Counted from the stretch's first letter, positions 10,845-19,106 are shown. The stretch is 38,200 nt of DNA from Bacillota bacterium (GCA_021810725.1 JAJZIE010000003.1:1-38200); one strand, 5' to 3'. Numbers and translations: made by a program. Notes: generated by a model not told the origin, from the sequence alone.

Positions 10845-12351
10845 GGCGCAGGTGGCCATGGTGATGAACCTCGACAAGTGCATCGGCTGCCACACCTGCA
10901 GCGTGACCTGCAAGAACACGTGGACGAACCGGTCCGGGGCCGAGTACATGTGGTTCAACAACGTCGAGACGAAGCCCGGCGTCGGCTATCCGAAGCAGTG
11001 GGAGAACCAGGAGCGCTACCGCGGCGGCTGGCAGCTTCGAGACGGCAAGCTCAGCTTGCGCGCCGGCGGGCCGATCGAGAAGCTCGTCCACATCTTCCAC
11101 AACCCCGACCTGCCCGAGATCGACGACTACTACGAGCCCTGGACCTACGACTACGAGAACCTGATCGACAGCCCTGAGCGCCGCTACCAGCCGGTGGCGA
11201 GGCCGCGCTCGCAGCTGACCGGCGAGCCGATGGATCAGCCTTCCTGGGGCCCGAACTGGGAGGACGACCTCGCCGGAGCGCCGGAGCACGCCCTCTCCGA
11301 CCCGAACCTGAGGGGACTCGAGGAGCACATCGCCTTCGAGTATGAGCAGGCCTTCATGTTCTACCTGCCGCGCATCTGCGAGCACTGCCTGAACCCCGCC
11401 TGCGTCGCCGCCTGTCCCTCCGGGGCGATGTACAAGCGCGAGGAGGACGGCATCGTTCTCGTGGACCAGGACGCCTGCCGCGGCTGGCGCTTCTGCGTCA
11501 GCGCCTGTCCATACAAGAAGGTCTACTTCAACTGGCAGACCCACAAGGCGGAGAAGTGCACCTTCTGCTACCCGCGCATCGAGGCCGGCCTGCCGACGGT
11601 GTGCTCCGAGACCTGCGTCGGCCGCATCCGTTACCTCGGCGTCGTCTTCTACGACGCGGACCGCGTCAAGGCGGCGGCGTCGGTGGCGGACGAGAAGGAG
11701 CTCCTCGCGGCGCAACTCTCCGTCTTCCTCGATCCGAGCGACCCGGAAGTCATCCGGGCGGCGCATGAGGCGGGCATCACCGACGCCTGGATCGAGGCGG
11801 CGCAGCGCTCGCCGGTCTACAAGATGGCGGTGGAGTGGGGCATCGCGCTGCCGCTGCACCCGGAGTACCGCACGTTGCCGATGGTCTGGTACGTGCCGCC
11901 GCTGAGCCCGATCATGAGCCACGTCGAGGAGACGCGTCCCGCCACCACGGCGGACGAGATCCTTCCCGCGATCGAGGCGATGCGCATTCCGATGGAGTAC
12001 CTCGCGAACCTGCTCTCGGCCGGTGACGTGGACGTCATCCGCACGGTGCTGAGGCGCCTCGCGACGATGCGCGCCTTCCTGCGCGGCCGGGCGCTCGGCC
12101 TGCCTGAGGACGGCCGGATGCTTGAGGCCGCGGGGCTCACCGCGCAGCAGGTGGAGGACATGATGCGGCTTCTCGGCATCGCGAAGTACGACGAGCGCTT
12201 CGTCATCCCGACGGCCCGCAGGGAGGGCGAGCGGGACCTTCAGGCCCTGCAGGGCGGCTGCAGCCTCGACGACGTGCTGCCGCCCGAGGGCGCCTTCGCG
12301 AAGGGACGCCAGCCGATCGAACTGCGCGCCTGGACGGGGGAGCCGCGATGA
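10834..12351 (+). CDS. narH: respiratory nitrate reductase beta subunit NarH
   Basis: This 505-residue Fe-S subunit transfers electrons from the NarI hemes to NarG. The cluster motifs are CIGCHTCSVTC, CEHCLNPACVAACP, CRGWRFCVSACP and CTFC followed by CSETCVGR. In the third motif Trp replaces one Cys, the normal NarH feature giving a 3Fe-4S cluster. TTG 10834 gives the family N-terminus MRIKAQVAMVMNLDKC and has GGGGAGG at 10818-10824, so it is preferred over TTG 10816. It overlaps the narG stop by 11 bases and shares an ATGA overlap with narJ. Confidence 0.97.
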   Translation: MRIKAQVAMVMNLDKCIGCHTCSVTCKNTWTNRSGAEYMWFNNVETKPGVGYPKQWENQERYRGGWQLRDGKLSLRAGGPIEKLVHIFHNPDLPEIDDYYEPWTYDYENLIDSPERRYQPVARPRSQLTGEPMDQPSWGPNWEDDLAGAPEHALSDPNLRGLEEHIAFEYEQAFMFYLPRICEHCLNPACVAACPSGAMYKREEDGIVLVDQDACRGWRFCVSACPYKKVYFNWQTHKAEKCTFCYPRIEAGLPTVCSETCVGRIRYLGVVFYDADRVKAAASVADEKELLAAQLSVFLDPSDPEVIRAAHEAGITDAWIEAAQRSPVYKMAVEWGIALPLHPEYRTLPMVWYVPPLSPIMSHVEETRPATTADEILPAIEAMRIPMEYLANLLSAGDVDVIRTVLRRLATMRAFLRGRALGLPEDGRMLEAAGLTAQQVEDMMRLLGIAKYDERFVIPTARREGERDLQALQGGCSLDDVLPPEGAFAKGRQPIELRAWTGEPR

Positions 12352-12917
12352 GCGGGCGGACGCTGCGCAAGGTCGGCGCTCTGCTCCTCGGCTACCCGGA
12401 CCGGAACCGGTTCGGACTCGTGCTCTCCGCGCTCGACGACGTGGAGGATCCCGGCGCGCGGGACCTCCTGCGCCGCTTCCTCGAGGAGTCCCTCGCCTTG
12501 CCGGACGCGGAGCGCGAAGGGCGCTATGTCGCCACCTTCGACTTCCGCGAGGATCTCTCGCTCTATCTCACGTTTCAGGAGCTCGGAGACGCCCGGGACC
12601 GCGCGCCGCAGCTGCTGGCCCTGAAGCGGGAGATGCGCCATTGCGGCTTCCTCTGCCCGAAGGACGAGCTGCCGGACTACATCCCGCTGCTGCTCGAGTT
12701 CCTGGCGGAATGCCCGGACGGCTACGACGATCGGCCGCTTTCCTATCGCCTCGCGCGAGCCCTCGCGGGCATCGCGGAGCGCCTTGGGGAGGATCACCCG
12801 TACCTGCCGCTGCTGCGGGCGATCCTCACGGCCCTGCCGTCCGACGCCGCGGCTCAGGAGAAGCCCATGGGCGAAGCGGAAGACCTCGAACTGCCGTATC
12901 CCTTGCGCTACCTCTAG
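12348..12917 (+). CDS. narJ: nitrate reductase assembly chaperone NarJ
   Basis: This 189-residue protein of the TorD/NarJ chaperone family binds apo-NarGH and allows molybdenum cofactor and FS0 insertion before docking on NarI. The family pattern is present: YVATFDFREDLSLYLT, then GDARDRAPQLLALK, then DELPDYIPLLLEF. The start codon lies in an ATGA overlap with the narH stop, the usual coupled arrangement. It is not part of the mature enzyme. The length is normal for NarJ, and it sits in the canonical position between narH and narI. Confidence 0.95.
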   Translation: MSGRTLRKVGALLLGYPDRNRFGLVLSALDDVEDPGARDLLRRFLEESLALPDAEREGRYVATFDFREDLSLYLTFQELGDARDRAPQLLALKREMRHCGFLCPKDELPDYIPLLLEFLAECPDGYDDRPLSYRLARALAGIAERLGEDHPYLPLLRAILTALPSDAAAQEKPMGEAEDLELPYPLRYL

Positions 12918-12935
12918 CCTTAGGGAGGTGATCCG

Positions 12936-13640
12936 TTGAGCGAATTCCTCTGGGTCGTCTACCCGTATCTCTGCCTGATGGTGCTGGTGGTGGGCATGCT
13001 CACCCGCTACAACTACGACCAGATCGGCTGGACGTCGAAGTCCAGCGAGATCCTGGAGAAGAGACTGCTCGGGCTGGGCAGCCCGCTCTTCCACTGGGGG
13101 ATCATCTTCGTCTTCCTCGGCCACGTCGCGGGTCTTCTCGTGCCGATCGAGGTCTACCAGGCCCTCGGCGTCTCGGAGCACCTCTACCACATGGGCGCGA
13201 TGGCCATGGGCGGCATCACCGGTCTCATGACCCTCGTCGGGCTCCTGCTGCTGCTTTGGCGCCGCCTCAGCGTCCGCCGCGTCAAAAGCCACACATCCAC
13301 GGGAGACTGGGTTGCGCTCGGCTTCCTCATCGCCACGGTGGCGCTCGGACTGTCGATGACGCTCGTCTACAACGTCAGCCACGTCGCCTACGAATACCGC
13401 ACGACGGTCGGGCCGTGGATCCGTGGCGTCATCCTGCTGCATCCGCAGGCGGCCCTGATGGCCCACGTGCCGCTCGTGCTGCAGCTGCACATCCTGACGG
13501 CGCTCGCGCTCTTCGCGGTTTCGCCGTTCACGCGGCTCGTCCACATCTTCAGCCTGCCGCTCGCGTACCTGAGGCGCAGGCCGATCCAGTACCGACGGCG
13601 CACGCCCGCCGTGCCCTGTGAACCGGCTCCGCGAGATTGA
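12936..13640 (+). CDS. narI: respiratory nitrate reductase gamma subunit NarI (cytochrome b)
   Basis: This 234-residue membrane cytochrome b oxidises quinol and carries two b hemes. Five membrane segments are visible. Four His residues are placed like the E. coli heme ligands H56, H66, H187 and H205: here H53 and H63 (FHWGIIFVFLGH), and H185 and H203 (LHILTALALFAVSPFTRLVH). TTG 12936 is supported by AGGGAGGTGA at 12922-12931; no ATG or GTG fits. It is separated from narJ by 18 bases. The Arg-rich C-terminal tail is cytoplasmic by the positive-inside rule. Confidence 0.95.
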   Translation: MSEFLWVVYPYLCLMVLVVGMLTRYNYDQIGWTSKSSEILEKRLLGLGSPLFHWGIIFVFLGHVAGLLVPIEVYQALGVSEHLYHMGAMAMGGITGLMTLVGLLLLLWRRLSVRRVKSHTSTGDWVALGFLIATVALGLSMTLVYNVSHVAYEYRTTVGPWIRGVILLHPQAALMAHVPLVLQLHILTALALFAVSPFTRLVHIFSLPLAYLRRRPIQYRRRTPAVPCEPAPRD

Positions 13641-13670
13641 GCTTGCGCGCCAAGTGAGGGAGGTGGCCGG

Positions 13671-13946
13671 ATGGCGGCCGATCGGCAGGAGACGACGGAG
13701 GAGCGCAGGCGGCAGATCCTCCGGGAGGATCTCGAGGACCTGAGGGCCGTGCTGACGCTGCGCTTCGGCGCGATTCCGGACGACATCGAGCAAAAGCTCG
13801 CGCGGCTTCAGGACATCGAGCAGACCAACCGGCTCGTGCTCGTCGCCGCGAACGCCCCGGACATGGATACCTTGCGCCGTGAATTCGCGTCGGAGATACC
13901 GGCGTTTCGCATCCTCTCGGGTTCCTTCGAGCAGCGCCCGCAGTAA
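13671..13946 (+). CDS. small charged protein in the nar run, DUF4351-like
   Basis: This 91-residue soluble protein is not firmly recognised. The segment LRAVLTLRFGAIPDDIEQKL, followed by a second helix and a short hydrophobic stretch (TNRLVLVAANAPDMDTL), resembles the DUF4351-type domain found at the C-terminus of Rpn-family nuclease-like proteins, here standing alone. It is highly charged with no signal peptide or membrane segment. GAGGGAGGTG ends a few bases before ATG 13671, so it is probably translated. It lies 30 bases after narI and 24 before the channel gene, so it belongs to the same transcript. A regulatory or assembly role is possible, but nothing in the sequence shows it. Confidence 0.6.
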   Translation: MAADRQETTEERRRQILREDLEDLRAVLTLRFGAIPDDIEQKLARLQDIEQTNRLVLVAANAPDMDTLRREFASEIPAFRILSGSFEQRPQ

Positions 13947-13970
13947 CCCGGACCGGAAGGAGGATGCCGT

Positions 13971-15038
13971 CTGGCAGAAGCCCGGAAGGCCCCGCGTAGA
14001 GCTCTTGACGGCCTCTATCCGGGCTACTTCGCGTATGTGATGGCGACCGGCATCGTCTCGACCGCGGCCGGTCTCTTCCGGCTGCGGGACTTCTCCCTCG
14101 TCCTGCTGGCGGCGGCGACCGTGGGCTACCTCGTGCTCATAGGGCTCTACGCCCTGCGCTTCGTCACGGCGGCCGCCGCGGTGCGCGAGGATGCCCGCTC
14201 GCCCGGCAGGGCGTTCGGCTTCTTCACCTTCGTCGCCGCGTCGAACGTGCTCTCGGCGCGCTACGCGGCGGCGGGCGACCTTCGCATCGCCGCGGGCCTC
14301 GCTCTCGTCGGCGCGGTCTCCTGGGTCGTGCTCACCTACACCATCCCGGTCGGGCTGATGCTGGGGAGCTCCGATCGCCCCCTTGGAACGAGCGTCAACG
14401 CTTCCTGGCTGATCTGGGTGGTGGCGACGCAGTCGGTCTCGACGGCGGCGTCCGTGCTGTCGTCCGCGGGCCTGGACCGTGCCCTGCTCGGCTTCCTGGC
14501 GGCGGTCTTTTGGGGCATCGGCTCGCTGCTCTACCTCATCCTGATCACGATCGTCACCGCGCGCATGCTGCTCGCCGCGATGCCCGCGACCGAGATGACC
14601 CCGCCCTACTGGATCAACATGGGCGCCACGGCGATCACCGTCCTCGCGGGGGTGCGCCTCCTTGCGACCCACCTGCCCGGGCGCCTGCACGAACTCGCGC
14701 CGGTCGTGACGGGCATCTCGTTCATGTTCTGGGCCTTCGGCAGCTTCTGGATCCCGGCGGTGGTGCTGTTCGGCGTCTGGCGCTATGGCCGCGGCGGGCA
14801 TCCCGTCGTCTACGAGCCGGCGCTCTGGAGCATCGTCTTCCCGATGGGCATGTACGTCACCGCGACCGACCTCCTCGGACATGTGGCGAGACTCCCATGG
14901 CTGCCTCCGCTCGCGGGCGGAGCGAGCTGGGGCGCGTATGCGGCATGGGTGGCGGTCTTTCTTTTCATGCTCTACGACCTGCTCGACCGGCGTGGCCCGA
15001 CCGCCGCGCCGGCGGCATCCCCGGGCCAAGACCTTTAA
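13971..15038 (+). CDS. TehA/SLAC1-family (TDT) anion channel, probable CTG start
   Basis: This protein of about 355 residues has ten hydrophobic segments and the pattern of the TehA/Mae1/SLAC1 family, whose members are anion channels or dicarboxylate/tellurite transporters. The family-like N-terminal stretch LYPGYFAYVMATGIVS begins upstream of the first conventional start (GTG 14037 or ATG 14040). Between the preceding in-frame stop (13944) and 14037 the only possible start is CTG 13971, which has AAGGAGG at 13957-13963, spaced 7 bases. CTG initiation is therefore likely. Its place in the nar run suggests nitrate or nitrite passage, since plant SLAC1/SLAH channels conduct nitrate. That role is inference. 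Confidence 0.85.
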   Translation: MAEARKAPRRALDGLYPGYFAYVMATGIVSTAAGLFRLRDFSLVLLAAATVGYLVLIGLYALRFVTAAAAVREDARSPGRAFGFFTFVAASNVLSARYAAAGDLRIAAGLALVGAVSWVVLTYTIPVGLMLGSSDRPLGTSVNASWLIWVVATQSVSTAASVLSSAGLDRALLGFLAAVFWGIGSLLYLILITIVTARMLLAAMPATEMTPPYWINMGATAITVLAGVRLLATHLPGRLHELAPVVTGISFMFWAFGSFWIPAVVLFGVWRYGRGGHPVVYEPALWSIVFPMGMYVTATDLLGHVARLPWLPPLAGGASWGAYAAWVAVFLFMLYDLLDRRGPTAAPAASPGQDL

Positions 15039-15157
15039 GGACACGCGGGAGCAGGGAACCGTCCTCGTCCGGGTTTTCGCGTCACAGATCGCCTGCATCA
15101 TCGGTCACAGTCGGGACAGGCTTTCGGTGGCATCCTGCCAAGGGGGGGCGAGGACAG

Positions 15158-16333
15158 ATGGCCATCGATGTCGCGGGCGACGCCGAGGTGCAGATGCTCA
15201 GGGAGGTCGCGCACGAGTTCGCCTTGCGCACCCTGCGTCCGGCGGGGCAGGAGGCGGACGAGACCGGCGAAACGCCCTGGCAGGCCGTGCGGGCGGCAGG
15301 CGAGCTCGGACTCATGGGCGCGAACGTGCCACAGGCCTACGGCGGTCCGGGGCTCAAAGCCACGACGCTGGCGGCCGTGATGGAGGAGCTCGGCTGGGGC
15401 AACTTCGGCATCACCGCGACGATCGGCGCCGCGTCGCTCGTCGCGGCGGCTCTGCTCATCGCCGGCAGCGAGGAGCAGAAGGGACGGTACCTGCCACGGC
15501 TTTGCAGCTCCGAGAGCCCGCTCGTCGGGGCACTGGCGCTAACGGAGCCGGAATCGGGGTCGGAGGCGGAGATTGAGCTCGAGGGTCAGGCGCAGACCCT
15601 GCGCACGCGCGCCGAGCGCACGACCGGCGGCTACCGGCTGCATGGCGCCAAGCGCTTCATCACGAACGGCGGCCCCGCCGACCTGACGCTGCTGCTCGCC
15701 GACATCGACGCCGATTCCGACGGCGGCTGGAGCCTCTTCCTGATCGAGCGGGGTCAGGAGGGTTTCCGGCCCGGCCGCCAGATCCCCACCATGGGCCTGC
15801 GCGGCTCCTACACCGGCGAGCTCTTCCTCGAGAATTGCGAGCTGCCTGAGCGGGCCGTTCTCGGCAAGCCCGGCGAGGGAATGGGGATCGTGCTCAAGGT
15901 GCTCGCGGTGGCGCGCACCATGATCGCCTCCGCGGCGGTCGGGCTGGCGAGAGCCGCCTACGAGACGGCCCTCGCCTACAGCGGCGAGCGGCGCCAGTTC
16001 GGCAGGCCGATCCGGGACCACCAACTCGTCGCGGGCCGACTGGCCACGATGCGGCTCGAGATCGACGCCGCCCGCCTTCTCGTGGCGAAGGCCGCCGAGG
16101 AGCTCGACGCCGGCCGGGACGCGGCGCTTGCCGCCGCGGAGGCGAAGCTCTTCGCGAGCGAGATGGCCGTCCGGGTGACGCAGGCCGCCCTGCAGATCCA
16201 CGGCGGGTACGGCTTCACGCGCGAATTGCCGCTCGAGATGTGGGTGCGCGACGCGATCATCAGCCGCATCTTCTTCGGCACGAGCGAGATGCAGCTCCTG
16301 GAGATCGCGCAGCACCTGGACCAGGGGAGATAG
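15158..16333 (+). CDS. acyl-CoA dehydrogenase family flavoprotein, atypical active site
   Basis: This 391-residue protein has the full acyl-CoA dehydrogenase layout: N-terminal helical domain, the ALTEPESGSEAE flavin/substrate motif (usual Asp replaced by Glu), a middle beta domain, and the C-terminal RQFGRPIRDHQ and QIHGGYGFTRE...RDA motifs. The catalytic Glu normally found in the IYEGT motif is replaced: the segment reads IFFGT with Phe373 at that position. Isovaleryl-CoA and long-chain enzymes also lack it but use a Glu one helix earlier; here that region reads VARTMIASAA. The substrate is unknown. ATG 15158 follows GAGG. It lies 119 bases after the channel gene and 31 before the second hemerythrin gene. 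Confidence 0.88.
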   Translation: MAIDVAGDAEVQMLREVAHEFALRTLRPAGQEADETGETPWQAVRAAGELGLMGANVPQAYGGPGLKATTLAAVMEELGWGNFGITATIGAASLVAAALLIAGSEEQKGRYLPRLCSSESPLVGALALTEPESGSEAEIELEGQAQTLRTRAERTTGGYRLHGAKRFITNGGPADLTLLLADIDADSDGGWSLFLIERGQEGFRPGRQIPTMGLRGSYTGELFLENCELPERAVLGKPGEGMGIVLKVLAVARTMIASAAVGLARAAYETALAYSGERRQFGRPIRDHQLVAGRLATMRLEIDAARLLVAKAAEELDAGRDAALAAAEAKLFASEMAVRVTQAALQIHGGYGFTRELPLEMWVRDAIISRIFFGTSEMQLLEIAQHLDQGR

Positions 16334-16364
16334 AGACCGGGGACCATCAAGGAGGGTGAGCATC

Positions 16365-16823
16365 ATGGATCGGAACACCGAGGCCATAGCGAAGATCCGC
16401 CGGCACCACGCGGCGCTCCTCGAGGGGCTGCGCGAGCCTTCGGAAGTCCTGCTCGCGGAGGTGTCCCAGGGCAGGAGGGGTGAAGAGGCCCATCGCGAGT
16501 TGGCGGCCTTCCTCGCGGAGGAGATCCTGCCGCACGCCGAGGCCGAGGAGGCCACGATCTACAAGCGCGGCCGCGAGGTGGCGGAGCTCGGGCCACTGCT
16601 CGAGGCGATGATCGCGGAGCACGGGCGGCTGCGACGGCTCGCGTCGGATCTCAAGGACGAGACCGACCCCGCGCGGGCCGCCGCGATCGGCTACACGATC
16701 ACGGAGCTCTTCTCGATCCATGCCGACAAGGAGAACGATCTCTTGTTGCCGCGGCTCGCCGAGGAGCCGGACGTCAGCGTGCACGACCTGCTCGGCGACA
16801 TGCACGAGCGGCTCGAGGGCTGA
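16365..16823 (+). CDS. hemerythrin-like (HHE) protein, second copy
   Basis: This 152-residue helical protein has a good HHE pattern: IRRHHAALLEGL, PHAEAEEATIYKR, IAEHGRLRRL and SIHADKENDLLLPRL, providing the His and Glu ligands of a di-iron site. ATG 16365 is used because AAGGAGG (16349-16355) is spaced 9 bases from it; GTG 16356 would sit inside that site. It differs in length and sequence from the hemerythrin-like protein before narG, so it is not a recent duplicate. Its neighbours are an acyl-CoA dehydrogenase homologue and AhpD-like and OsmC-like redox proteins. A role in O2/NO binding or Fe-S repair is inferred from the family. Confidence 0.85.
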   Translation: MDRNTEAIAKIRRHHAALLEGLREPSEVLLAEVSQGRRGEEAHRELAAFLAEEILPHAEAEEATIYKRGREVAELGPLLEAMIAEHGRLRRLASDLKDETDPARAAAIGYTITELFSIHADKENDLLLPRLAEEPDVSVHDLLGDMHERLEG

Positions 16824-16939
16824 GCCGGGAAAGCGTATCCCGCCGGAAGTCCAGACCCGGGACCCGGGGGCAACCGAGGCCCGCACGAGACAGGCCGCGG
16901 GTTCCCGGACCCTTTCGCTGAAATACGGGAGGTAATGCT

Positions 16940-17407
16940 GTGGAGCCGAGGATCGAGTATGGCAAGGTGGCCCCTGGCGCCATGCAGGCGATGCAGGGCC
17001 TCGAGGCGTATGTGCGGGGCAGCGGTTTGCCCCAGGGCCTCTTGGAACTTGTCCGCACCAGGGCGTCGCAGCTCAATCGCTGCGCCTATTGCCTCGACAT
17101 GCACACGAAGGACGCCAGGGCAAACGGGGAGACCGAACAGCGCCTCTACGCCCTCAGCGCCTGGCGCGAGACCCCGTTCTATTCGGACCGCGAGCGGGCG
17201 GCGCTCGCCTGGACGGAAGCGCTTACCCTCCTGCCCGGGGACCCGGTGTCCGACGAACTCTACGCGGAAGTGGCGGCGCAGTTCAGCGAGCGCGAGATCG
17301 TCGACCTGACGCTCGCGATCGTCGCGATCAACGGCTGGAACCGGCTCGCGGTCGGGCTGCGCAGCGTGCCTGGCACCTACCAGCCCCGTCCGCGGCCAGA
17401 GGACTGA
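16940..17407 (+). CDS. AhpD-like / carboxymuconolactone decarboxylase-family protein
   Basis: This 155-residue helical protein contains the AhpD-type redox motif NRCAYCLDMHTKDA (C48-x2-C51 with nearby His), used by the family for alkyl-hydroperoxide reduction. The second half (EREIVDLTLAIVAINGWNRL) matches the helical repeat of the fold. GTG 16940 has GGGAGG at 16928-16933. It follows the hemerythrin gene by 116 bases; that gap (16824-16939) holds GC-rich inverted repeats but no clear terminator. It lies 21 bases before the OsmC-like gene, so the two peroxide-related genes are probably transcribed together. The physiological reductant is not evident. Confidence 0.85.
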   Translation: MEPRIEYGKVAPGAMQAMQGLEAYVRGSGLPQGLLELVRTRASQLNRCAYCLDMHTKDARANGETEQRLYALSAWRETPFYSDRERAALAWTEALTLLPGDPVSDELYAEVAAQFSEREIVDLTLAIVAINGWNRLAVGLRSVPGTYQPRPRPED

Positions 17408-17428
17408 TCCCAGGGGGAGGCATCCGAC

Positions 17429-17869
17429 ATGCCGGAAGACCTTAGCTTCGAGATCGACGCTCGCTGGTCGGGCACCGGACGCGACGGGCGCGGCACGATC
17501 CGCACGGGCGGGCTCGAGATCGCCTATTCGGCGCCGGCCAGCATGGGTGGCCAGGGCAGCGGCACGAGCCCGGAGGAGCTGCTGATGTCCGCCGTTACAG
17601 CCTGCTACAGCGGGACACTCTTCCGCGTCCTGCAGCAGAGGGAACTGCCCGTGCGGGAGATCGAGATCAGGACGACCGGCCTCGTCACCGGGTACCCCAG
17701 GGAGACGCGCTTTCAAAAGATCGCCGTGCATCCCAAGGTCCTTGGCGGCGACCCTGGGCGCCTCGGCGACTACCGGGCGGCGGCCGAGACCGCCCGCGAT
17801 CGCTGCTTCATCGGTGGCACGGTGCGAGACAGCCTCGAGTATGTGGTCGGGGAGGTTTCGGTCTCGTAG
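17429..17869 (+). CDS. OsmC-family peroxiredoxin-like protein
   Basis: This 146-residue protein fits the OsmC/Ohr family, which reduces organic hydroperoxides with a pair of Cys residues. C59 (SAVTACYSGT, following GTSPEELL) and C126 (DRCFIGGT) are in the expected places. The length is typical of the short OsmC subgroup. ATG 17429 has GGGGGAGG ending at 17420. It is the last gene of the long plus-strand run; its stop is only 11 bases from the stop of the convergent lipoprotein gene, with no visible terminator between them. With the AhpD-like neighbour it suggests peroxide or nitrosative defence during nitrate respiration (inference). Confidence 0.87.
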   Translation: MPEDLSFEIDARWSGTGRDGRGTIRTGGLEIAYSAPASMGGQGSGTSPEELLMSAVTACYSGTLFRVLQQRELPVREIEIRTTGLVTGYPRETRFQKIAVHPKVLGGDPGRLGDYRAAAETARDRCFIGGTVRDSLEYVVGEVSVS

Positions 17870-17880
17870 CAGGCGCTCCG

Positions 17881-18981
17881 CTAGGATCCCGCCGGGGGCA
17901 GCCGCACCCACCGAAGGCCATGGGGCGTCACGTAGGTGAGAAGATTGCCGTAGAGCTCCGGCATCTGGCCGGGGATGCGGTAGAGGCGGTCCGCCCGGAT
18001 GTCGAGCAGCTCCGGGCTGCTGGCCCAGAAGGCGAGATAGCCGTCGCCATAGCTCGGGTTCGAGGGGAAGACGCCCGGCGGGGTGATGCGGATCATGGTC
18101 TTGCCTTCCCTGAGGTAGAGGCCCTCGTCGACGCCGAAGTCCTCGGTGAAGGCGAGAAGGCCGGCACCAGGCACCATGGAGGTCAGGATGCCGGCGGTGC
18201 GCCAGAGGGTCCGGGGGTGACCGCCCTGGATCGGCACTTCCACGATGTCGCCCTGCACCTTGTCCTCGGGGTCGGCGGGCTTGAGCGCCAGGTAGACGCT
18301 TCGGCTGTCCGTGCCGATCGCGATCACGTCGAGGGACGAGGCGGAACTCTGCTCCCGGAAGAGGTCGCGGCAGTTGCCCGACGGCAGATGGCAGGCGACG
18401 ACGCTTGTCAGGTCGTTGTCGCCGACACTGCGCGTGCTGAGGAAGATGAGCTCGTGACCCTCGAAGTGGAACGAGGTGTCGATGCTGCGCAGATCGCCGG
18501 GGGGCAACTGGAGCGCGGCCGGCTTTCCACCGCCGACGGGCCATAGCTCGACGGGCGCGTTGCGCGGTCCGGACTCGGGCCCCACCTGGTAGGCGATGCC
18601 GTCCTGGCCCAGGGCCGACGCCGTCGCGATGTCGCGCTTCCTGCCTGGCGTGATCGGCACCACCAGACGCTCCCGGCCCGTCCCGGGATCGCCGAGGTAG
18701 AGTCCGTCGGCGAGACCACCCCTGGTCGGCTCGGTGGACAGGAGAACGCCCTGTCCGGGACTGTAGCCCGACGCCGGCATGGTCACGCCGGGGAAGGTGC
18801 CCGTCGGCCACGCCGCCGGCAGGTCGACTGGCTTCAGCGCGCGGTAGAGGTCGATGACGCCTGGGGGCGGCTCAGGCCCTGCCGATGGGATGAACGAAGG
18901 TTCGGGGTATGTCTTGCAGCCTGCGAGCACGAGGCCCGCGGCCGCGATCAAGGCGATGCGTGGCAGGAGGCTTTTCTGCAC
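17881..18981 (-). CDS. lipoprotein with a TolB/WD40-like beta-propeller
   Basis: This 366-residue protein begins with a lipoprotein signal peptide: positively charged start, hydrophobic stretch, then the lipobox LAGC, so it should be anchored outside the cytoplasmic membrane. The rest is rich in repeated beta-strand units with D/G turns (for example DGLYLGDPGTGRERL, EGLYLREGKTMIRI, DRLYRIPGQMPELYG), as in PD40/TolB-like propellers. GTG 18981 is chosen because GAGGAGG lies 8 bases upstream; longer starts would spoil the signal peptide. It runs against the OsmC-like gene and is divergent from moaA. I recognise no enzymatic motif; binding of a ligand or protein partner is possible. Confidence 0.75.
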   Translation of the reverse strand: MQKSLLPRIALIAAAGLVLAGCKTYPEPSFIPSAGPEPPPGVIDLYRALKPVDLPAAWPTGTFPGVTMPASGYSPGQGVLLSTEPTRGGLADGLYLGDPGTGRERLVVPITPGRKRDIATASALGQDGIAYQVGPESGPRNAPVELWPVGGGKPAALQLPPGDLRSIDTSFHFEGHELIFLSTRSVGDNDLTSVVACHLPSGNCRDLFREQSSASSLDVIAIGTDSRSVYLALKPADPEDKVQGDIVEVPIQGGHPRTLWRTAGILTSMVPGAGLLAFTEDFGVDEGLYLREGKTMIRITPPGVFPSNPSYGDGYLAFWASSPELLDIRADRLYRIPGQMPELYGNLLTYVTPHGLRWVRLPPAGS

Positions 18982-19106
18982 AGGATCCACCTCCTCTGCA
19001 TGTGCAGCGTACCATGCGATACTTTGCGCGCATGCGTCCTGCATCACACAAAGGATCGTCACGGCTCACGGCCTGATTGAGGCACGCGCACCGCGGCCTT
19101 TGGTTT

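Noticed and set aside
12240..15101. Long minus-strand open frame opposite narJ, narI and the channel gene
   Set aside because: Low-complexity Arg/Asp/Glu/His composition, no recognisable domain, and the plus strand is fully explained.
15082..15110. Direct repeat TCACAG (15082-15087 and 15105-15110) before the acyl-CoA dehydrogenase gene as a regulatory site
   Set aside because: Six bases twice in a GC-rich spacer is easily chance; no promoter elements line up with it.
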